64,000 nt of DNA from Desulfosporosinus orientis DSM 765 (GCF_000235605.1 NC_016584.1:2964001-3028000), one strand, 5' to 3'; counted from the first letter of the stretch, positions 25,457-35,626 are shown. Numbers and translations are program-made. The notes: generated from the letters alone by a model not told the origin.

Positions 25457-26782
25457 GTGGAAACTGAGAGCGTCATAGAAAAGATAGGAGCATATTGGGA
25501 TGAAAGATCATCGGTTTTTGATAAGGAACACGATACCGAAGACCTCAATGCCTGGAGCTGCTCTTTAGAAAAGCTTCTGGGACCTGATAAAAGTAAAAGC
25601 GTTTTAGACCTGGGTACCGGAACAGGTTTTCTGGCCAACTTAACTGCCCGGCTGGGCTATCCCAGCCTAGGCATTGATATCTCCCAGGAAATGATGAGTT
25701 ATGCCCTTCGCCATGCCAAAACCGTAGGTTCAAATGCCGTATATATGAAAGGAAGCGTCCTGGATCTCCCCTTTATGGACAATACCGCTGATTATATCAT
25801 TAATGCCCGGCTGATCTGGACCATTGTTGAGCCGGATATCTCCATCCAAGAATGGTTTCGCGTAGTTAAACCGGGGGGGAAGATTTTTTGCTTTAACAGA
25901 ATGAAGGAAGGGGTGGGTCTGACCTCAAAAAAAGAAAGCATTTACGAAAATGAAGAAGTAGACAAACACTTGTTGGTTAAAACCGCCCGTATGGATGAGC
26001 TGATGGACTTGTTGACCAGAAACGGATTTGTGGATGTGCAGATTGAAAAGCTTCCCGGCTTAACCCGTCCTGGCTATGATTACGAGCCCTGGTTTGTACT
26101 CATGGGAACCAAGCCGGTATTCCCGAGACAGATTGAAGAGGACGGTATGGCGGCATTTTGGGACAAAAGCACCGGGGACTATGAAGAAACTCACGAGGTG
26201 GCCGACAAAGAGACCTGGCAGGAGGTCTTGAGAGAGCTGATTGGTCATAGTCAAGGGCTCAAAATCCTGGATGTAGGTACGGGAACCGGAATTTTGGCAA
26301 ACATACTGGGCAGTATGGGCTATCAGGATGTCCTGGGAGTGGACTTGTCTGAGGGCATGATGCGCATCGCTATGGAACACGCCAAAGAGCAGGATAATAA
26401 GGTCCGGTATAAATATGCCAACGCTCTGGACTTGCCCTTTGCCGGCCAATCCTTTGATGTGGTCATAAGCTCGCGGCTTTTATGGACCCTCACCGAGCCG
26501 GCGGCCGCCCTTCAGGAGTGGCGGCGTGTCTTGAAAAACGGAGGCCGGCTTATTGCCATCAATGAGCTGGAGCCGGGGACCGGCATCCGCTGTGAAAATA
26601 TCGAGGATTACCGCCAAAACATTAACGCCCGGGCACTTCCCTGGGGCAATGGGGATAATGAAGAAATCTTAGGGATGTTTAAAGCCTGCGGCTGGAATCA
26701 GGTTGAAATCAAGCATCTGCCGGGCTGTCATTTGCTCAACAGCCAGCGGGAAAACTGGTATGCCTTCACCGGCAGAAAATAG
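25457..26782 (+). CDS. Tandem-duplicated class I SAM-dependent methyltransferase
   Basis: 441 residues from GTG 25457 with GAGGGGG upstream. Two complete methyltransferase-11-type domains lie in series: domain 1 has SVLDLGTGTGFLANLTARLG and a following GIDIS, domain 2 (from ~225) has ILDVGTGTGILANILGSMG and GVDLS. The matching later blocks (ADYIINARLIWTIVEPD; FDVVISSRLLWTLTEPA) show that the halves arose by duplication. It likely methylates a small molecule. It precedes two oligopeptide/nickel-type ABC systems with short gaps, so a link to a transported or secreted metal ligand or peptide is possible but unproven. Confidence 0.85.
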   Translation: METESVIEKIGAYWDERSSVFDKEHDTEDLNAWSCSLEKLLGPDKSKSVLDLGTGTGFLANLTARLGYPSLGIDISQEMMSYALRHAKTVGSNAVYMKGSVLDLPFMDNTADYIINARLIWTIVEPDISIQEWFRVVKPGGKIFCFNRMKEGVGLTSKKESIYENEEVDKHLLVKTARMDELMDLLTRNGFVDVQIEKLPGLTRPGYDYEPWFVLMGTKPVFPRQIEEDGMAAFWDKSTGDYEETHEVADKETWQEVLRELIGHSQGLKILDVGTGTGILANILGSMGYQDVLGVDLSEGMMRIAMEHAKEQDNKVRYKYANALDLPFAGQSFDVVISSRLLWTLTEPAAALQEWRRVLKNGGRLIAINELEPGTGIRCENIEDYRQNINARALPWGNGDNEEILGMFKACGWNQVEIKHLPGCHLLNSQRENWYAFTGRK

Positions 26783-26843
26783 GTCAAGGCTTTAATGATA
26801 AGAGTATGGGGAGTAAATTTTAAGATCTTAAGGAGGAAAGGGA

Positions 26844-28433
26844 ATGAGAAATAAGAGAATTTTGATAGCCATCGCCCTGATTTTAAGTCTTTCCCTGCTC
26901 ACCGGCGGCTGCACAAGCAATACAAAACCTGCTTCTAAAGTGAGTGAAACCGATAAGGGAGAAAAGGTTCTCAGAATTGCTTTTCCGGATACCCTGACAA
27001 CCCTGGATGTGGTTAACGGCTCGGCTGCGACCATGCTTTTAGAAGTTGCCGGAGTTGTGCAAACCCTTGTTGCAGTGGACTCCAATTTCGCACTCCGCCC
27101 CTCCCTGGCTGCGGAATGGAAGCGAACCGGGGGTACCACCTGGGTTTTCAAGCTGCGGGATGACGTGACTTTTCATGACGGGACAAAAATGAATGCCGAG
27201 GCCGTCAAGTGGTGTCTCGAGAGAAGTTTGGCGCAGAATCCTTCCTTTGCCCAGACAATCAACCTTAAATCCGTGTCCGTTATTGATGATTATACCGTGG
27301 AATTAGAAACAGCAGTAAAAACCGGTGAGCTGCCGGAGGCTTTAACCAATGTGGCCACGGCCATTGTCGCCAAGTCTTCCCTGAATGAACAGGGGGAATT
27401 CACGAAAGCCGTAGGAACAGGGTATTTCCGGCAGGACAGCTTTGATGTGTCCTCAGGACGATTTGAATGTGTTCCTTATGATGGCTACTGGGGAGGGCCT
27501 GTCTCTTCCGGGATCACCCGGCGGGTGGTCCTGAGCATGCCGGATTCCTCGACGAGATCCCTGGCGGCTCAAAATGGCGAGGTGGATATTGCTTCCGATG
27601 TACCTTTCAGCGACCTGCAAAAACTTGCCGGTGCCGAAGGGGTGAAGGTTGAAAAATTCTTTACCGCCAGAACTTATTTTTTCAGCTATAACCTTAACAA
27701 GCCCTACTTGCAGGACGAGAATGTCAGGAAAGCCCTCATCTACGCTATCAATAAAAAGGAACTGGTGGATGATGTCCTCCTGGGCGTTGGTACGGTACCC
27801 AAGGGAATTTTCATCGATAGCATGCCCTGGGCCAATACCAATGTGGACACCTATGAATATGATCCTGCTAAAGCGAAGACTTTACTGGCGGCCGCGGGCT
27901 ACAAGGACTCCAACGGAGACGGTTATCTGGATAAAGACGGGAAAAAGCTGGCCCTGCGGATTATTACCGGCTCCAGACGGCCGGGTAATTCCCTGATCGT
28001 CCAAGCAGTGCAGGGCTACTATAAAAATATTGGCGTGGAGGCTGGGGTGGCCGTGATCGACGGCAATGCTTCCAATGAAGCCATTAAAAACAATGAGTAC
28101 GATTTGAATTTAAGCTCGGCAGCCACGGGCTATGTTCCATCAGCTTCCTATTATCTGAGTACCTATTATTATTCCCGGAACACCAATGGCCAGCGTATAA
28201 ACTACAGCAATCCCGAACTGGACAGGCTGATTGACGAATGCAGGGCCGCCAGCGATCCTGCCGAGAAATACGCCTCAAGCAAGCAGGCTCAGGCCATTGC
28301 CCAAAATGATGCGGCAGTTTATACCGTGGCTAATTACGGAGCGGTTTTTGTCCTTTCCAGTAAAATTAAAAATTTCTCCTACAGTGCCGCCGTCCATGAT
28401 TTTGTGGTACCTTACGCAACGGATTTGGAGTAA
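26844..28433 (+). CDS. Family 5 solute-binding lipoprotein (oligopeptide/nickel type), system A
   Basis: 529 residues. A lipoprotein signal ends at LLTGGCTSN. The body is the family 5 extracellular binding fold, with RPSLAAEWKRTGGTTWVFKL then DDVTFHDGTKMNAEAV near residue 100 and VRKALIYAINKKELV near residue 300. Members bind peptides, nickel or metal-chelator complexes. It opens system A, 61 bases after the tandem methyltransferase, with an AGGAGG site. The ligand cannot be read from the sequence. Confidence 0.92.
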   Translation: MRNKRILIAIALILSLSLLTGGCTSNTKPASKVSETDKGEKVLRIAFPDTLTTLDVVNGSAATMLLEVAGVVQTLVAVDSNFALRPSLAAEWKRTGGTTWVFKLRDDVTFHDGTKMNAEAVKWCLERSLAQNPSFAQTINLKSVSVIDDYTVELETAVKTGELPEALTNVATAIVAKSSLNEQGEFTKAVGTGYFRQDSFDVSSGRFECVPYDGYWGGPVSSGITRRVVLSMPDSSTRSLAAQNGEVDIASDVPFSDLQKLAGAEGVKVEKFFTARTYFFSYNLNKPYLQDENVRKALIYAINKKELVDDVLLGVGTVPKGIFIDSMPWANTNVDTYEYDPAKAKTLLAAAGYKDSNGDGYLDKDGKKLALRIITGSRRPGNSLIVQAVQGYYKNIGVEAGVAVIDGNASNEAIKNNEYDLNLSSAATGYVPSASYYLSTYYYSRNTNGQRINYSNPELDRLIDECRAASDPAEKYASSKQAQAIAQNDAAVYTVANYGAVFVLSSKIKNFSYSAAVHDFVVPYATDLE

Positions 28434-28464
28434 TGCCTGCAGATGAAGGAATTAGGAGACAACC

Positions 28465-29418
28465 ATGATACGATATATCCTTAAGCGGCTGGCAACCGTC
28501 CTCTTAGTCCTTTGGCTGGTGGCGACAACGGTCTATTTCACCATGCACGTTACTCCGGGGGATACGGCCAATGCCATTATTGTTGAAGTCTACGGTGAGG
28601 AAGCGGTTTCTGAAGAAACCCTGGCCAAGGTGAGACACAGCTTTGGTTTAAACAGAACGGTATCCGCTCAGTATGGGGAATGGCTGAAAAATGTTTTCCA
28701 GGGTGAGCTGGGGACTTCTTATAAATACAATCTGCCTGTCAGTTATATGCTGAAAGTAAGATTGCCCAACACTTTGCTCTTAGGTTTTACCGCCTTCCTG
28801 ATTTCAGTGCTTGTGGCAATCCCCCTGGGCATCGTCAGCGCCCTCTGTCACAACCGCTGGCTGGATCATCTCAGCCGCTTGTTTACCCTGCTCCTCTCGT
28901 CTTTTCCTTCCTTTTGGATAGCCCTGCTATTGATTATTGCCTTTTCCATCCATTTGAAGCTTCTGCCGGTGAGCGGAATGTCCGGCCCTGAAAGTATTGT
29001 TCTGCCGGCCCTTACTTTGTCCATGGGCATGACGGCAGCCACAACCCGGATGATGCGCTCCAGCATGCTGGATGTTATAGGCCAGGATTATATAGCGGTG
29101 GCCCGGGGGAAAGGTCTTAAACCAGGGGAAATTATTAACCGCCATGTCCTCAGAAATGCCTTTCCTCCTATTATAACCGTCATGGGGCTGCAGATCGGCC
29201 ATATCCTGGGGGGTGCCGTAGTTATCGAAAATATCTTTTCCTGGCCGGGAATCGGCGGACTGTTTATTGATTCCATTAATGCCAAGGACCTGCCCATGAT
29301 GGAAGGATGCGTATTGATATTGGCTTTAGGCTACGCTCTGATCAACTTAACGGTGGATATGATTTATGTGGGTATCGATCCCAGAATTAAATACTCCGGA
29401 GGAGACAACCAATCATGA
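28465..29418 (+). CDS. ABC permease, DppB/NikB type, system A
   Basis: 317 residues with six predicted membrane segments. The family blocks are MHVTPGDTANAI after the first helix and the EAA loop region around GQDYIAVARGKGLKPGEII, ending with GIDPRIKY. It pairs with the next permease, whose start overlaps its stop (ATGA), indicating coupled translation. Confidence 0.93.
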   Translation: MIRYILKRLATVLLVLWLVATTVYFTMHVTPGDTANAIIVEVYGEEAVSEETLAKVRHSFGLNRTVSAQYGEWLKNVFQGELGTSYKYNLPVSYMLKVRLPNTLLLGFTAFLISVLVAIPLGIVSALCHNRWLDHLSRLFTLLLSSFPSFWIALLLIIAFSIHLKLLPVSGMSGPESIVLPALTLSMGMTAATTRMMRSSMLDVIGQDYIAVARGKGLKPGEIINRHVLRNAFPPIITVMGLQIGHILGGAVVIENIFSWPGIGGLFIDSINAKDLPMMEGCVLILALGYALINLTVDMIYVGIDPRIKYSGGDNQS

Positions 29419-30275
29419 AGAGGGGATATTTCAAGCTGCCTGAGGGTTTAAACCGTAAAAATGCTATCCTAATCACTGGCGCCTGCCTTTCCGGATTGAT
29501 TGTTCTTATCGCTCTCTTTGCTCCTCTCATCGAGCCCTTTGATCCTACAGAGATGGTCCTGGCCGATAAGTTTATTCCGCCTTGCTCCGAGCATATTTTC
29601 GGCACGGACAATATGGGACGGGATATTTTCAGCAGGGTTATTGAAGGTTCGAGAATTTCCCTGAGCATAGCTTTATTAGTGGTGGTCATCAGTGCAGGAC
29701 TGGGGATTATCATAGGTTTAACCTCAGGCTATCTCGGCGGTAAAATCGATATGCTCTTTATGAGAATTGTTGATGTTTTATTAGCCTTCCCAACGATTAT
29801 TTTTGCCCTGGCTGTTTCAGCGATCCTGGGTACCGGGCAGGTTAATCTGATTATCGCCATCAGTTGCATCCAGTGGACCAGATATGCTCGGGTGGCCCGG
29901 GGGGAAGCCCTGATTTTTAAGCATTCCGACCATATCGATGCGGCCAGGGCTATCGGCAATAACAGCCTGAAAATTATCCTAAAGTATTTTTTTCCTCAAG
30001 TCATTTCCAAAATCGTGATTTTAATGTCTCTGGATATTGGCGGCATCATTTTATACTGCTCGTCCCTAAGCTTTTTAGGGATGGGTGCTCAGCCGCCTTC
30101 GCCGGACTGGGGGGCGATGATCAGTGACGGCAAAGAAAATATGAGGTATGCTCCCTGGCTGGCCTTGTTTCCCGGTCTGGCCATCGCGGTTTCGGCTTTG
30201 ACCTTTAACATGCTGGGGGACGGGATCAGAGATTTTCTCGATCCCAGGCTGAGGGAGTCGGCTAAAACGGAATAG
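29415..30275 (+). CDS. ABC permease, DppC/NikC type, system A
   Basis: 286 residues with about six membrane segments; FGTDNMGRDIFSRVIEGSRI and the EAA loop DHIDAARAIGNNSLKIILKY are typical of DppC/NikC. The start ATG overlaps the stop of the previous permease by four bases. The end block LGDGIRDFLDPRLRE is characteristic. It forms the second half of the system A channel. Confidence 0.93.
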   Translation: MKRGYFKLPEGLNRKNAILITGACLSGLIVLIALFAPLIEPFDPTEMVLADKFIPPCSEHIFGTDNMGRDIFSRVIEGSRISLSIALLVVVISAGLGIIIGLTSGYLGGKIDMLFMRIVDVLLAFPTIIFALAVSAILGTGQVNLIIAISCIQWTRYARVARGEALIFKHSDHIDAARAIGNNSLKIILKYFFPQVISKIVILMSLDIGGIILYCSSLSFLGMGAQPPSPDWGAMISDGKENMRYAPWLALFPGLAIAVSALTFNMLGDGIRDFLDPRLRESAKTE

Positions 30276-30290
30276 GAGACGTTGAATAAG

Positions 30291-31280
30291 ATGGGCGTTC
30301 TTTTGCAGATCAGGGATTTAAACCTGGACTTTATGGTTGACAAAAAAAGAATACATGTTTTAAACCATGTTTCTCTGGAACTGTACGAAAGGGAAGTCCT
30401 GGCAGTGATCGGCGAAACCGGCTGCGGCAAATCCGTAACGGGAAATGCCATCCTGCGCCTGCTGCCGGATAACGCGATGGTCAGCGGCAATATTCTTTAC
30501 AAGGGTGCCGACATCAGCAGTATGAGCGATCAGGAATTCCGCCTTTTGCGGGGCAAAGAAATCGCCGCCATACCCCAAAGCCCCGGCACATCCCTCAATC
30601 CCTTAATGAGGGTGGGGCTGCAAGTTGGTGAGTGTGTTAGGGAGAACGACCGGAAAAAGGGCCGGGACTCTAAAGAGATCCTTATGAAAGTAGACGGGAT
30701 TTTCTCCAGGCTCAGACTGCCAGGAGGGGCAGGCTTCCGAAAGAATTTTCCCTGTGAATTAAGCGTCGGGATGTGCCAGCGGGTGCTTATTTCTATGGGG
30801 ATTATCCCCAACCCTAACCTGCTCATTGTAGACGAGCCAACGAAAGCTCTGGACTGGACCCTGCGCAAGGAAGCGGTTGAACTCATGGCTGAGTTAAGAG
30901 AGGAAGCCAAGTGCGCTATGATGTTCATAACCCACGATTTGGGGGCGGCCAAATATCTGGCGGACAGGATAGCCGTCATGTATTGCGGTGAGGTGGTGGA
31001 AATTGGCCCTGCTGCCCAGGTGATCAATACCCCCCGCCATCCCTACACCCAAGGCTTGATCGCTTCCATGCCTGCCAGAGGGTTTAAAGTTATGAAGGGG
31101 TTTATGCCATCATTTCAGGAATTGCACTCCGGCTGCCGGTTCAGCAATCGCTGTGAATGGCTGACCGGCCAATGCCGGGAAACGGAGCCCCCGATGGCCG
31201 AAACGGCCCGGGGGCATGCCGTAAAGTGTTTTCATTGGAACAGGGTTGCAGGGAGAGCGGGGGCCAAAGAATGCTGTTAG
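30291..31280 (+). CDS. ABC ATPase, DppD/NikD type, system A, with altered signature motif
   Basis: About 329 residues from ATG 30291; TTG 30282 is possible but lies only three bases after GGAG. Walker A is GETGCGKS and Walker B LLIVDEPT. The ABC signature reads LSVGM instead of the usual LSGGM, and the D-loop reads KALDWT in place of SALDVT. The C-terminus has the cysteine cluster of oligopeptide ATPases (SGCRFSNRCEW, then C). The changed signature Gly may weaken ATP hydrolysis at one site, leaving the partner ATPase to do more of the work. The next gene overlaps by 10 bases. Confidence 0.9.
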   Translation: MGVLLQIRDLNLDFMVDKKRIHVLNHVSLELYEREVLAVIGETGCGKSVTGNAILRLLPDNAMVSGNILYKGADISSMSDQEFRLLRGKEIAAIPQSPGTSLNPLMRVGLQVGECVRENDRKKGRDSKEILMKVDGIFSRLRLPGGAGFRKNFPCELSVGMCQRVLISMGIIPNPNLLIVDEPTKALDWTLRKEAVELMAELREEAKCAMMFITHDLGAAKYLADRIAVMYCGEVVEIGPAAQVINTPRHPYTQGLIASMPARGFKVMKGFMPSFQELHSGCRFSNRCEWLTGQCRETEPPMAETARGHAVKCFHWNRVAGRAGAKECC

Positions 31281-32038
31281 AAGTGAAAGGCATCAGCAAA
31301 AACTATCATGCCGGCTTTTGGGGCCAAAGAATGGTTAAAGCGGTGTCTGACGTAAGCTTTACCATTAATAAGGGCGAGATATTTGGTTTGATAGGGGAGA
31401 GCGGCTGCGGAAAATCCACTCTGACCAGGATTATCCTGGGACTCCTTAAACCCACCCGGGGGAGTGTATTTTACCGGGACCGTGACTTGACCAAACTGAA
31501 GAAAGGTGATTGGCAGCGATTAAGAAGGGAAATTCAGGTGGTTTTTCAGCATCCCCAGTCCATGTTTAATCCGCGCAGGAAGATTTATTTTTCCTGTGCG
31601 GAGCCTATCAGACTCTTTAAAATGGCTGAAAACAAGGGAGAGGAAGAAAGGATGGTAGCTGAGCTGATGGAAAGAGTCGGCCTCTCCGAGGATCAGCTGA
31701 AAAAATATCCTCACGAATTAAGCGGCGGGCAAGCCCAGCGTTTGTCCATCATCCGTGCTCTGTCTTTAAACCCCAGACTGCTTATCTGTGATGAGCCTAC
31801 CTCCATGCTGGATGTATCGGTGCAGGCTCAAATCCTGAATCTCTTAACCATGAACAAGGATCATGATCTGGCCATGCTCTATATCTCTCATGATCTGGAG
31901 GTTATCAGGGCTATCTGTCAGCGGGTGGCAGTTATGCGGCAGGGTGAAATTGTGGAGATGGGAACTGTCCAAGAGGTGTTTGAAAGTCCCCGGCATGACT
32001 ATACTAAGCATTTGTTGGCTTCCAATCTGGAGGTGTAA
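31271..32038 (+). CDS. ABC ATPase, DppF/NikE type, system A
   Basis: About 255 residues from ATG 31271 (MLLEVKGISKNY), chosen because the family starts here and GGGAGAG lies upstream; the longer frame to 31157 runs within the previous gene. Walker A GESGCGKS, signature LSGGQAQR and Walker B LLICDEPT are all canonical, unlike its partner. It lacks the long C-terminal extension of many DppF proteins. It completes a five-gene transporter. Confidence 0.92.
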   Translation: MLLEVKGISKNYHAGFWGQRMVKAVSDVSFTINKGEIFGLIGESGCGKSTLTRIILGLLKPTRGSVFYRDRDLTKLKKGDWQRLRREIQVVFQHPQSMFNPRRKIYFSCAEPIRLFKMAENKGEEERMVAELMERVGLSEDQLKKYPHELSGGQAQRLSIIRALSLNPRLLICDEPTSMLDVSVQAQILNLLTMNKDHDLAMLYISHDLEVIRAICQRVAVMRQGEIVEMGTVQEVFESPRHDYTKHLLASNLEV

Positions 32039-32060
32039 AGAAGGGTGGAGTGAAAAAAAC

Positions 32061-33077
32061 TTGAACAAAAAAGTAACTGTTATTAAAAAGATAACAAGAA
32101 AAATACTAGGCTTTATATTAGCCATATTTATTCTCTCTGTCGGGGTTTTTTATATTGCCCGTTTGGCACCCGGGGATCCGCTGCAATCTTATTACGGCGA
32201 TGCCGTTGAATCCATGACCACAGCGGAGCTGGATGCTGCACGCGTACGCTTAGGTCTAGATGGTCCAATTTATCTGCAATATATCAAATGGATCGGCAAC
32301 GCTCTGCAGGGTGATTTTGGCTTATCACTGAAATATAAGACACCGGCTATGGAAGTTGTTTCCCCGCTCATTGGCAACACTTTGCTCCTTGGAGGCACAG
32401 CCTACATACTCGTTTTTGCCTTGGCTACTCTGCTGGCTTTGTTTTGTGGGATGAATGAAGATACGTTAGTGGATCGAATCATCTGCAAAGTGGGGACAGC
32501 AGCCTATTACATCCCTCCCTTTTGGCTGGGCGTTGTCCTGGTTTTGATTTTCAGTATTAATCTCCGGTGGCTGCCCAGCAGTGGTGCCTATGATATCGGC
32601 AAATCCGGGGATATCTTAAATCAGATCCAGCATATGATTTTACCCCTGGTGGTTATGATCCTCAGTCACCTGTGGTATTACGCCTATATGATCCGCAATA
32701 AGCTTTTGGATGAAATCCGCAAGGATTATGTCTTATTAGCCAAGTCCAAGGGCTGCAATAAAGCTGAAATTGTCTTCAAGCATTGTTTCCGCAATGTAGC
32801 ACCCACCGTTGTCAGCATCATGGCTATTTCCATTCCTCATGTTTTGAGCGGAACCTATATTGCAGAGTCTGTTTTCAATTATCCGGGAATAGGGGCTCTT
32901 GCCGTGGTCAGCGCTAAATATCACGATTACAATTTACTGATGCTGGTGGTGCTGATTACAGGGCTGCTGGTGATTTCATCCAGTATGATTGCTCAGTCGG
33001 TCAATGAAGTCATAGATCCAAGAATGAGATTGAGGGAGGGGCAGGCATGCCGGATGACAGAAAGCAGTTTGTCGTAG
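32061..33077 (+). CDS. ABC permease, DppB/NikB type, system B
   Basis: 338 residues from TTG 32061, behind GGTGGAG; the in-frame sequence upstream to 31863 is only the shadow of the previous ATPase gene. Six membrane segments, ARLAPGDPLQSYYG after the first helix and the EAA loop KDYVLLAKSKGCNKAEIVFK identify the family. It follows system A after 22 bases and opens a second complete transporter. System B is not a recent copy of A: sequences differ clearly and gene order differs (permeases, then binding protein, then ATPases). Confidence 0.9.
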   Translation: MNKKVTVIKKITRKILGFILAIFILSVGVFYIARLAPGDPLQSYYGDAVESMTTAELDAARVRLGLDGPIYLQYIKWIGNALQGDFGLSLKYKTPAMEVVSPLIGNTLLLGGTAYILVFALATLLALFCGMNEDTLVDRIICKVGTAAYYIPPFWLGVVLVLIFSINLRWLPSSGAYDIGKSGDILNQIQHMILPLVVMILSHLWYYAYMIRNKLLDEIRKDYVLLAKSKGCNKAEIVFKHCFRNVAPTVVSIMAISIPHVLSGTYIAESVFNYPGIGALAVVSAKYHDYNLLMLVVLITGLLVISSSMIAQSVNEVIDPRMRLREGQACRMTESSLS

Positions 33078-33949
33078 TGGGTGCTGATTACAGGCCGCAC
33101 TTGCCGGAGAGGAAGGCTCCGTCCCTTAGGGATAAATTAAAAGGAAAGCCGCTGCTATCCATGGGTATTCTCAGCATTATCGTCTTGGGGTGTATTTTTG
33201 CCGAGCAGGTGTATAACCATGATCCGACAGGTTTTTATCTGCAAAATCTTAATGAAGCACCCAATGGGAACTTTTATTTCGGGACAGACTCCCTGGGACG
33301 GGATATCTTTTCCATGATCTGGTATGGCGGACGAGCTTCCATCCTTATTGGTCTGCTGAGCACGGCGATTATTACTGTGATCGGCGTAATTTACGGATGT
33401 ATCAGCGGCAGCGCTGATTCGCGGGTTGACGCTGTCATGATGCGGGTTCCTGAACTTATTAATAGTATCCCGATAATTTTGCTGGTTCTATTGCTTACTT
33501 CAGTTATGGGAAAACAAAATATCCTGAAAATATCCTTTGTCATCGGCGTAACCGGCTGGTGTGCTTTGGCCAGAATTGTGCGCAGCGAAGTGAGACAGAT
33601 CCGCAGCAGCGAATATGTGCTGGCCGCCCATTGTATGGGGGGGAGTTTCCTGCATATCATGGCCAGGCATTTAATTCCCAATTTTGTCTCGACAATTATG
33701 TTTGTGGTGGTATCCAGTATAAGCTTAAGCATGTCCATGGAGTCGACGCTGAGCTTTCTCGGACTTGGGCTGCCCGTGGACGTTATTTCCTGGGGCAGTA
33801 TGCTTTCTTTGGCCAACAAAGCGCTCTTGTCCAATACTTGGTGGGTGATCATCATCCCAGGCTTGTTTTTAATCATCACCTTAGTGTGTATCACTAATAT
33901 TGCTTATTTCTTTAGAAGAGAAACCAACAAACTGGAAAGCATTCTATAA
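33047..33949 (+). CDS. ABC permease, DppC/NikC type, system B
   Basis: 300 residues, starting 31 bases before the end of the previous permease and using GAGGG in that gene as ribosome site. FYFGTDSLGRDIFSMIWYGG and the EAA loop SSEYVLAAHCMGGSFLHIMA are family marks. The N-terminal ~40 residues are polar. It forms the channel with the preceding permease. Confidence 0.9.
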   Translation: MPDDRKQFVVVGADYRPHLPERKAPSLRDKLKGKPLLSMGILSIIVLGCIFAEQVYNHDPTGFYLQNLNEAPNGNFYFGTDSLGRDIFSMIWYGGRASILIGLLSTAIITVIGVIYGCISGSADSRVDAVMMRVPELINSIPIILLVLLLTSVMGKQNILKISFVIGVTGWCALARIVRSEVRQIRSSEYVLAAHCMGGSFLHIMARHLIPNFVSTIMFVVVSSISLSMSMESTLSFLGLGLPVDVISWGSMLSLANKALLSNTWWVIIIPGLFLIITLVCITNIAYFFRRETNKLESIL

Positions 33950-33991
33950 AGGCATGAGCCTATAGAATAATAAAATTTGAGGGGGATTAAA

Positions 33992-35590
33992 TTGAATTAC
34001 AAGGAAAGAATCAAGACACTGATGACCGTCGTTTTATGCTTATTAGTTATCTTAAGTTTCACAGGGTGCGGCTCAAGCCCCTCCAGTACTTCCGGCGACC
34101 CGGCAAAGAACGCCTCGGATTTGTCCAATACTCTGGTCTATGCCGGTGAAAATACAGATACCATCAACCCGGTTATCACAGGGCAAAGCGAGTTGGTGAG
34201 TATTATATTTTCCGGCTTGATGAAGTACGATGTTTCCGGCCATCCCGTTGTAGACTTAGTCAAAAGTTATACTTATGATGAAAACTCACTTACCTATACC
34301 TTCAATCTGAGACAGGGAGTATTGTGGCAGGATGGTCAGCCTTTTACAGCCGAAGATGTCGTATACACTTATCAAGAGCTGACATCGGACAAAACCTTGG
34401 CTTCAAGTATTCTTGATGATTACAAAGATATCACTAATGTAAAAGCGACGGATGAGAATACCGTGGAAATCACTCTTTCTCAATATGACGCTGCCATGCT
34501 TAATTATTTTACCATTGGCATCCTTCCGAAGCACCTGCTTGAGGGGCAGGACCTGACCACATCACCTTTCAACCAGAATCCTGTGGGGACCGGCCGCTAC
34601 AAGTTTGTTCAGTGGGATAAGGCCGGCGGAACTGTGACCCTGGTGAGAAATGAAAAATACTATGATAAGATCCCAAACATTGAAAAAATTGTCTACAAAA
34701 CCGTGGCGGTGGAAAGCACCAAAGCCCTGATGCTGCAATCCGGCGAAGCAGACCTGGCCTGGCTCAATGCTAAATATGCCAAGGATTTCCGAGGTAAAGA
34801 GGGCTTCACAAATTATGATTTTAAAACAGCTGACTACCGGGCAATGTCAATGGACTTCAGATCAGCGTTCTGGACACAAAACAAGGATTCCATCGGCGTA
34901 CTCAACTATGCCATTGATAAAGAAGCTGTCGTCAACAGCGTGCTCACTGGTCAGGGCTGCACTGCCTACAGTACTATGCAGCTGAATGCCTTTGGCGGCA
35001 ATAAGGATGCGGACATTTACCCCTATGATCTGAGTAAGTTTGCTGCAGAGATGGCTAAGCTCGGTTGGACTAAGGGCAGGGACGGTATTTATGAGCGCAA
35101 TGGACAGAAGTTTCACTTTAAAATTCAGGTTCGCGACTACGAAGAAGAGCGGGTAGATATTGCCAATGTTGTTTACAAACAATTGAAGGATGCCGGCGTA
35201 GAGATGGAAATTGTGCTGGTTACAAAGTTCGACTGGAATTCCGGGTATGACGGTTTCTTAGCCGGATATGCCGTAGAGTTTGACCCGGATGCAGCCTATA
35301 AACAATTTATTACCAACGGCAGCTCCAACACAATGAAATACTCCAATCCGGCAGTGGACAATATCCTGACCCAGGCAAGACATGCCCAGGATGCTAAGGA
35401 AAGAAAGCGCTTGTATGGTGAATTTGAAGTCGCCTTTGCCAAGGAACCGGCTTCCGTCTTAATCGCCTATCTTGACGGCAATTATGTCGGCATCAGCGGT
35501 CTTGAAGGTCCGGACACTAAAAGAGTTCTCGGGCATCATGCCGTGGGCGTGATGTGGAATATTGAAGATTGGAAACTCACTAAGAAATAA
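33992..35590 (+). CDS. Family 5 solute-binding lipoprotein, system B
   Basis: 532 residues from TTG 33992, seven bases after GAGGGGG; the further upstream TTG 33977 overlaps that site. The lipobox is LSFTGCGSS. The mature protein has the family 5 fold with LRQGVLWQDGQPFTAEDVVY and the second-lobe block INYAIDKEAVVNS-like NYAIDKEAVV. It lies in the middle of system B and is followed by a stable stem-loop, as if its mRNA were kept more abundant. Ligand unknown. Confidence 0.9.
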   Translation: MNYKERIKTLMTVVLCLLVILSFTGCGSSPSSTSGDPAKNASDLSNTLVYAGENTDTINPVITGQSELVSIIFSGLMKYDVSGHPVVDLVKSYTYDENSLTYTFNLRQGVLWQDGQPFTAEDVVYTYQELTSDKTLASSILDDYKDITNVKATDENTVEITLSQYDAAMLNYFTIGILPKHLLEGQDLTTSPFNQNPVGTGRYKFVQWDKAGGTVTLVRNEKYYDKIPNIEKIVYKTVAVESTKALMLQSGEADLAWLNAKYAKDFRGKEGFTNYDFKTADYRAMSMDFRSAFWTQNKDSIGVLNYAIDKEAVVNSVLTGQGCTAYSTMQLNAFGGNKDADIYPYDLSKFAAEMAKLGWTKGRDGIYERNGQKFHFKIQVRDYEEERVDIANVVYKQLKDAGVEMEIVLVTKFDWNSGYDGFLAGYAVEFDPDAAYKQFITNGSSNTMKYSNPAVDNILTQARHAQDAKERKRLYGEFEVAFAKEPASVLIAYLDGNYVGISGLEGPDTKRVLGHHAVGVMWNIEDWKLTKK

Positions 35591-35626
35591 TTGAAAGTAA
35601 GTCAGTATCAAACTGCAGCAGTAGTT

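Noticed and set aside
31863-32060. Upstream extension of the system B permease
   Set aside because: This stretch is a shadow frame of the preceding ATPase gene; the permease starts properly at TTG 32061.
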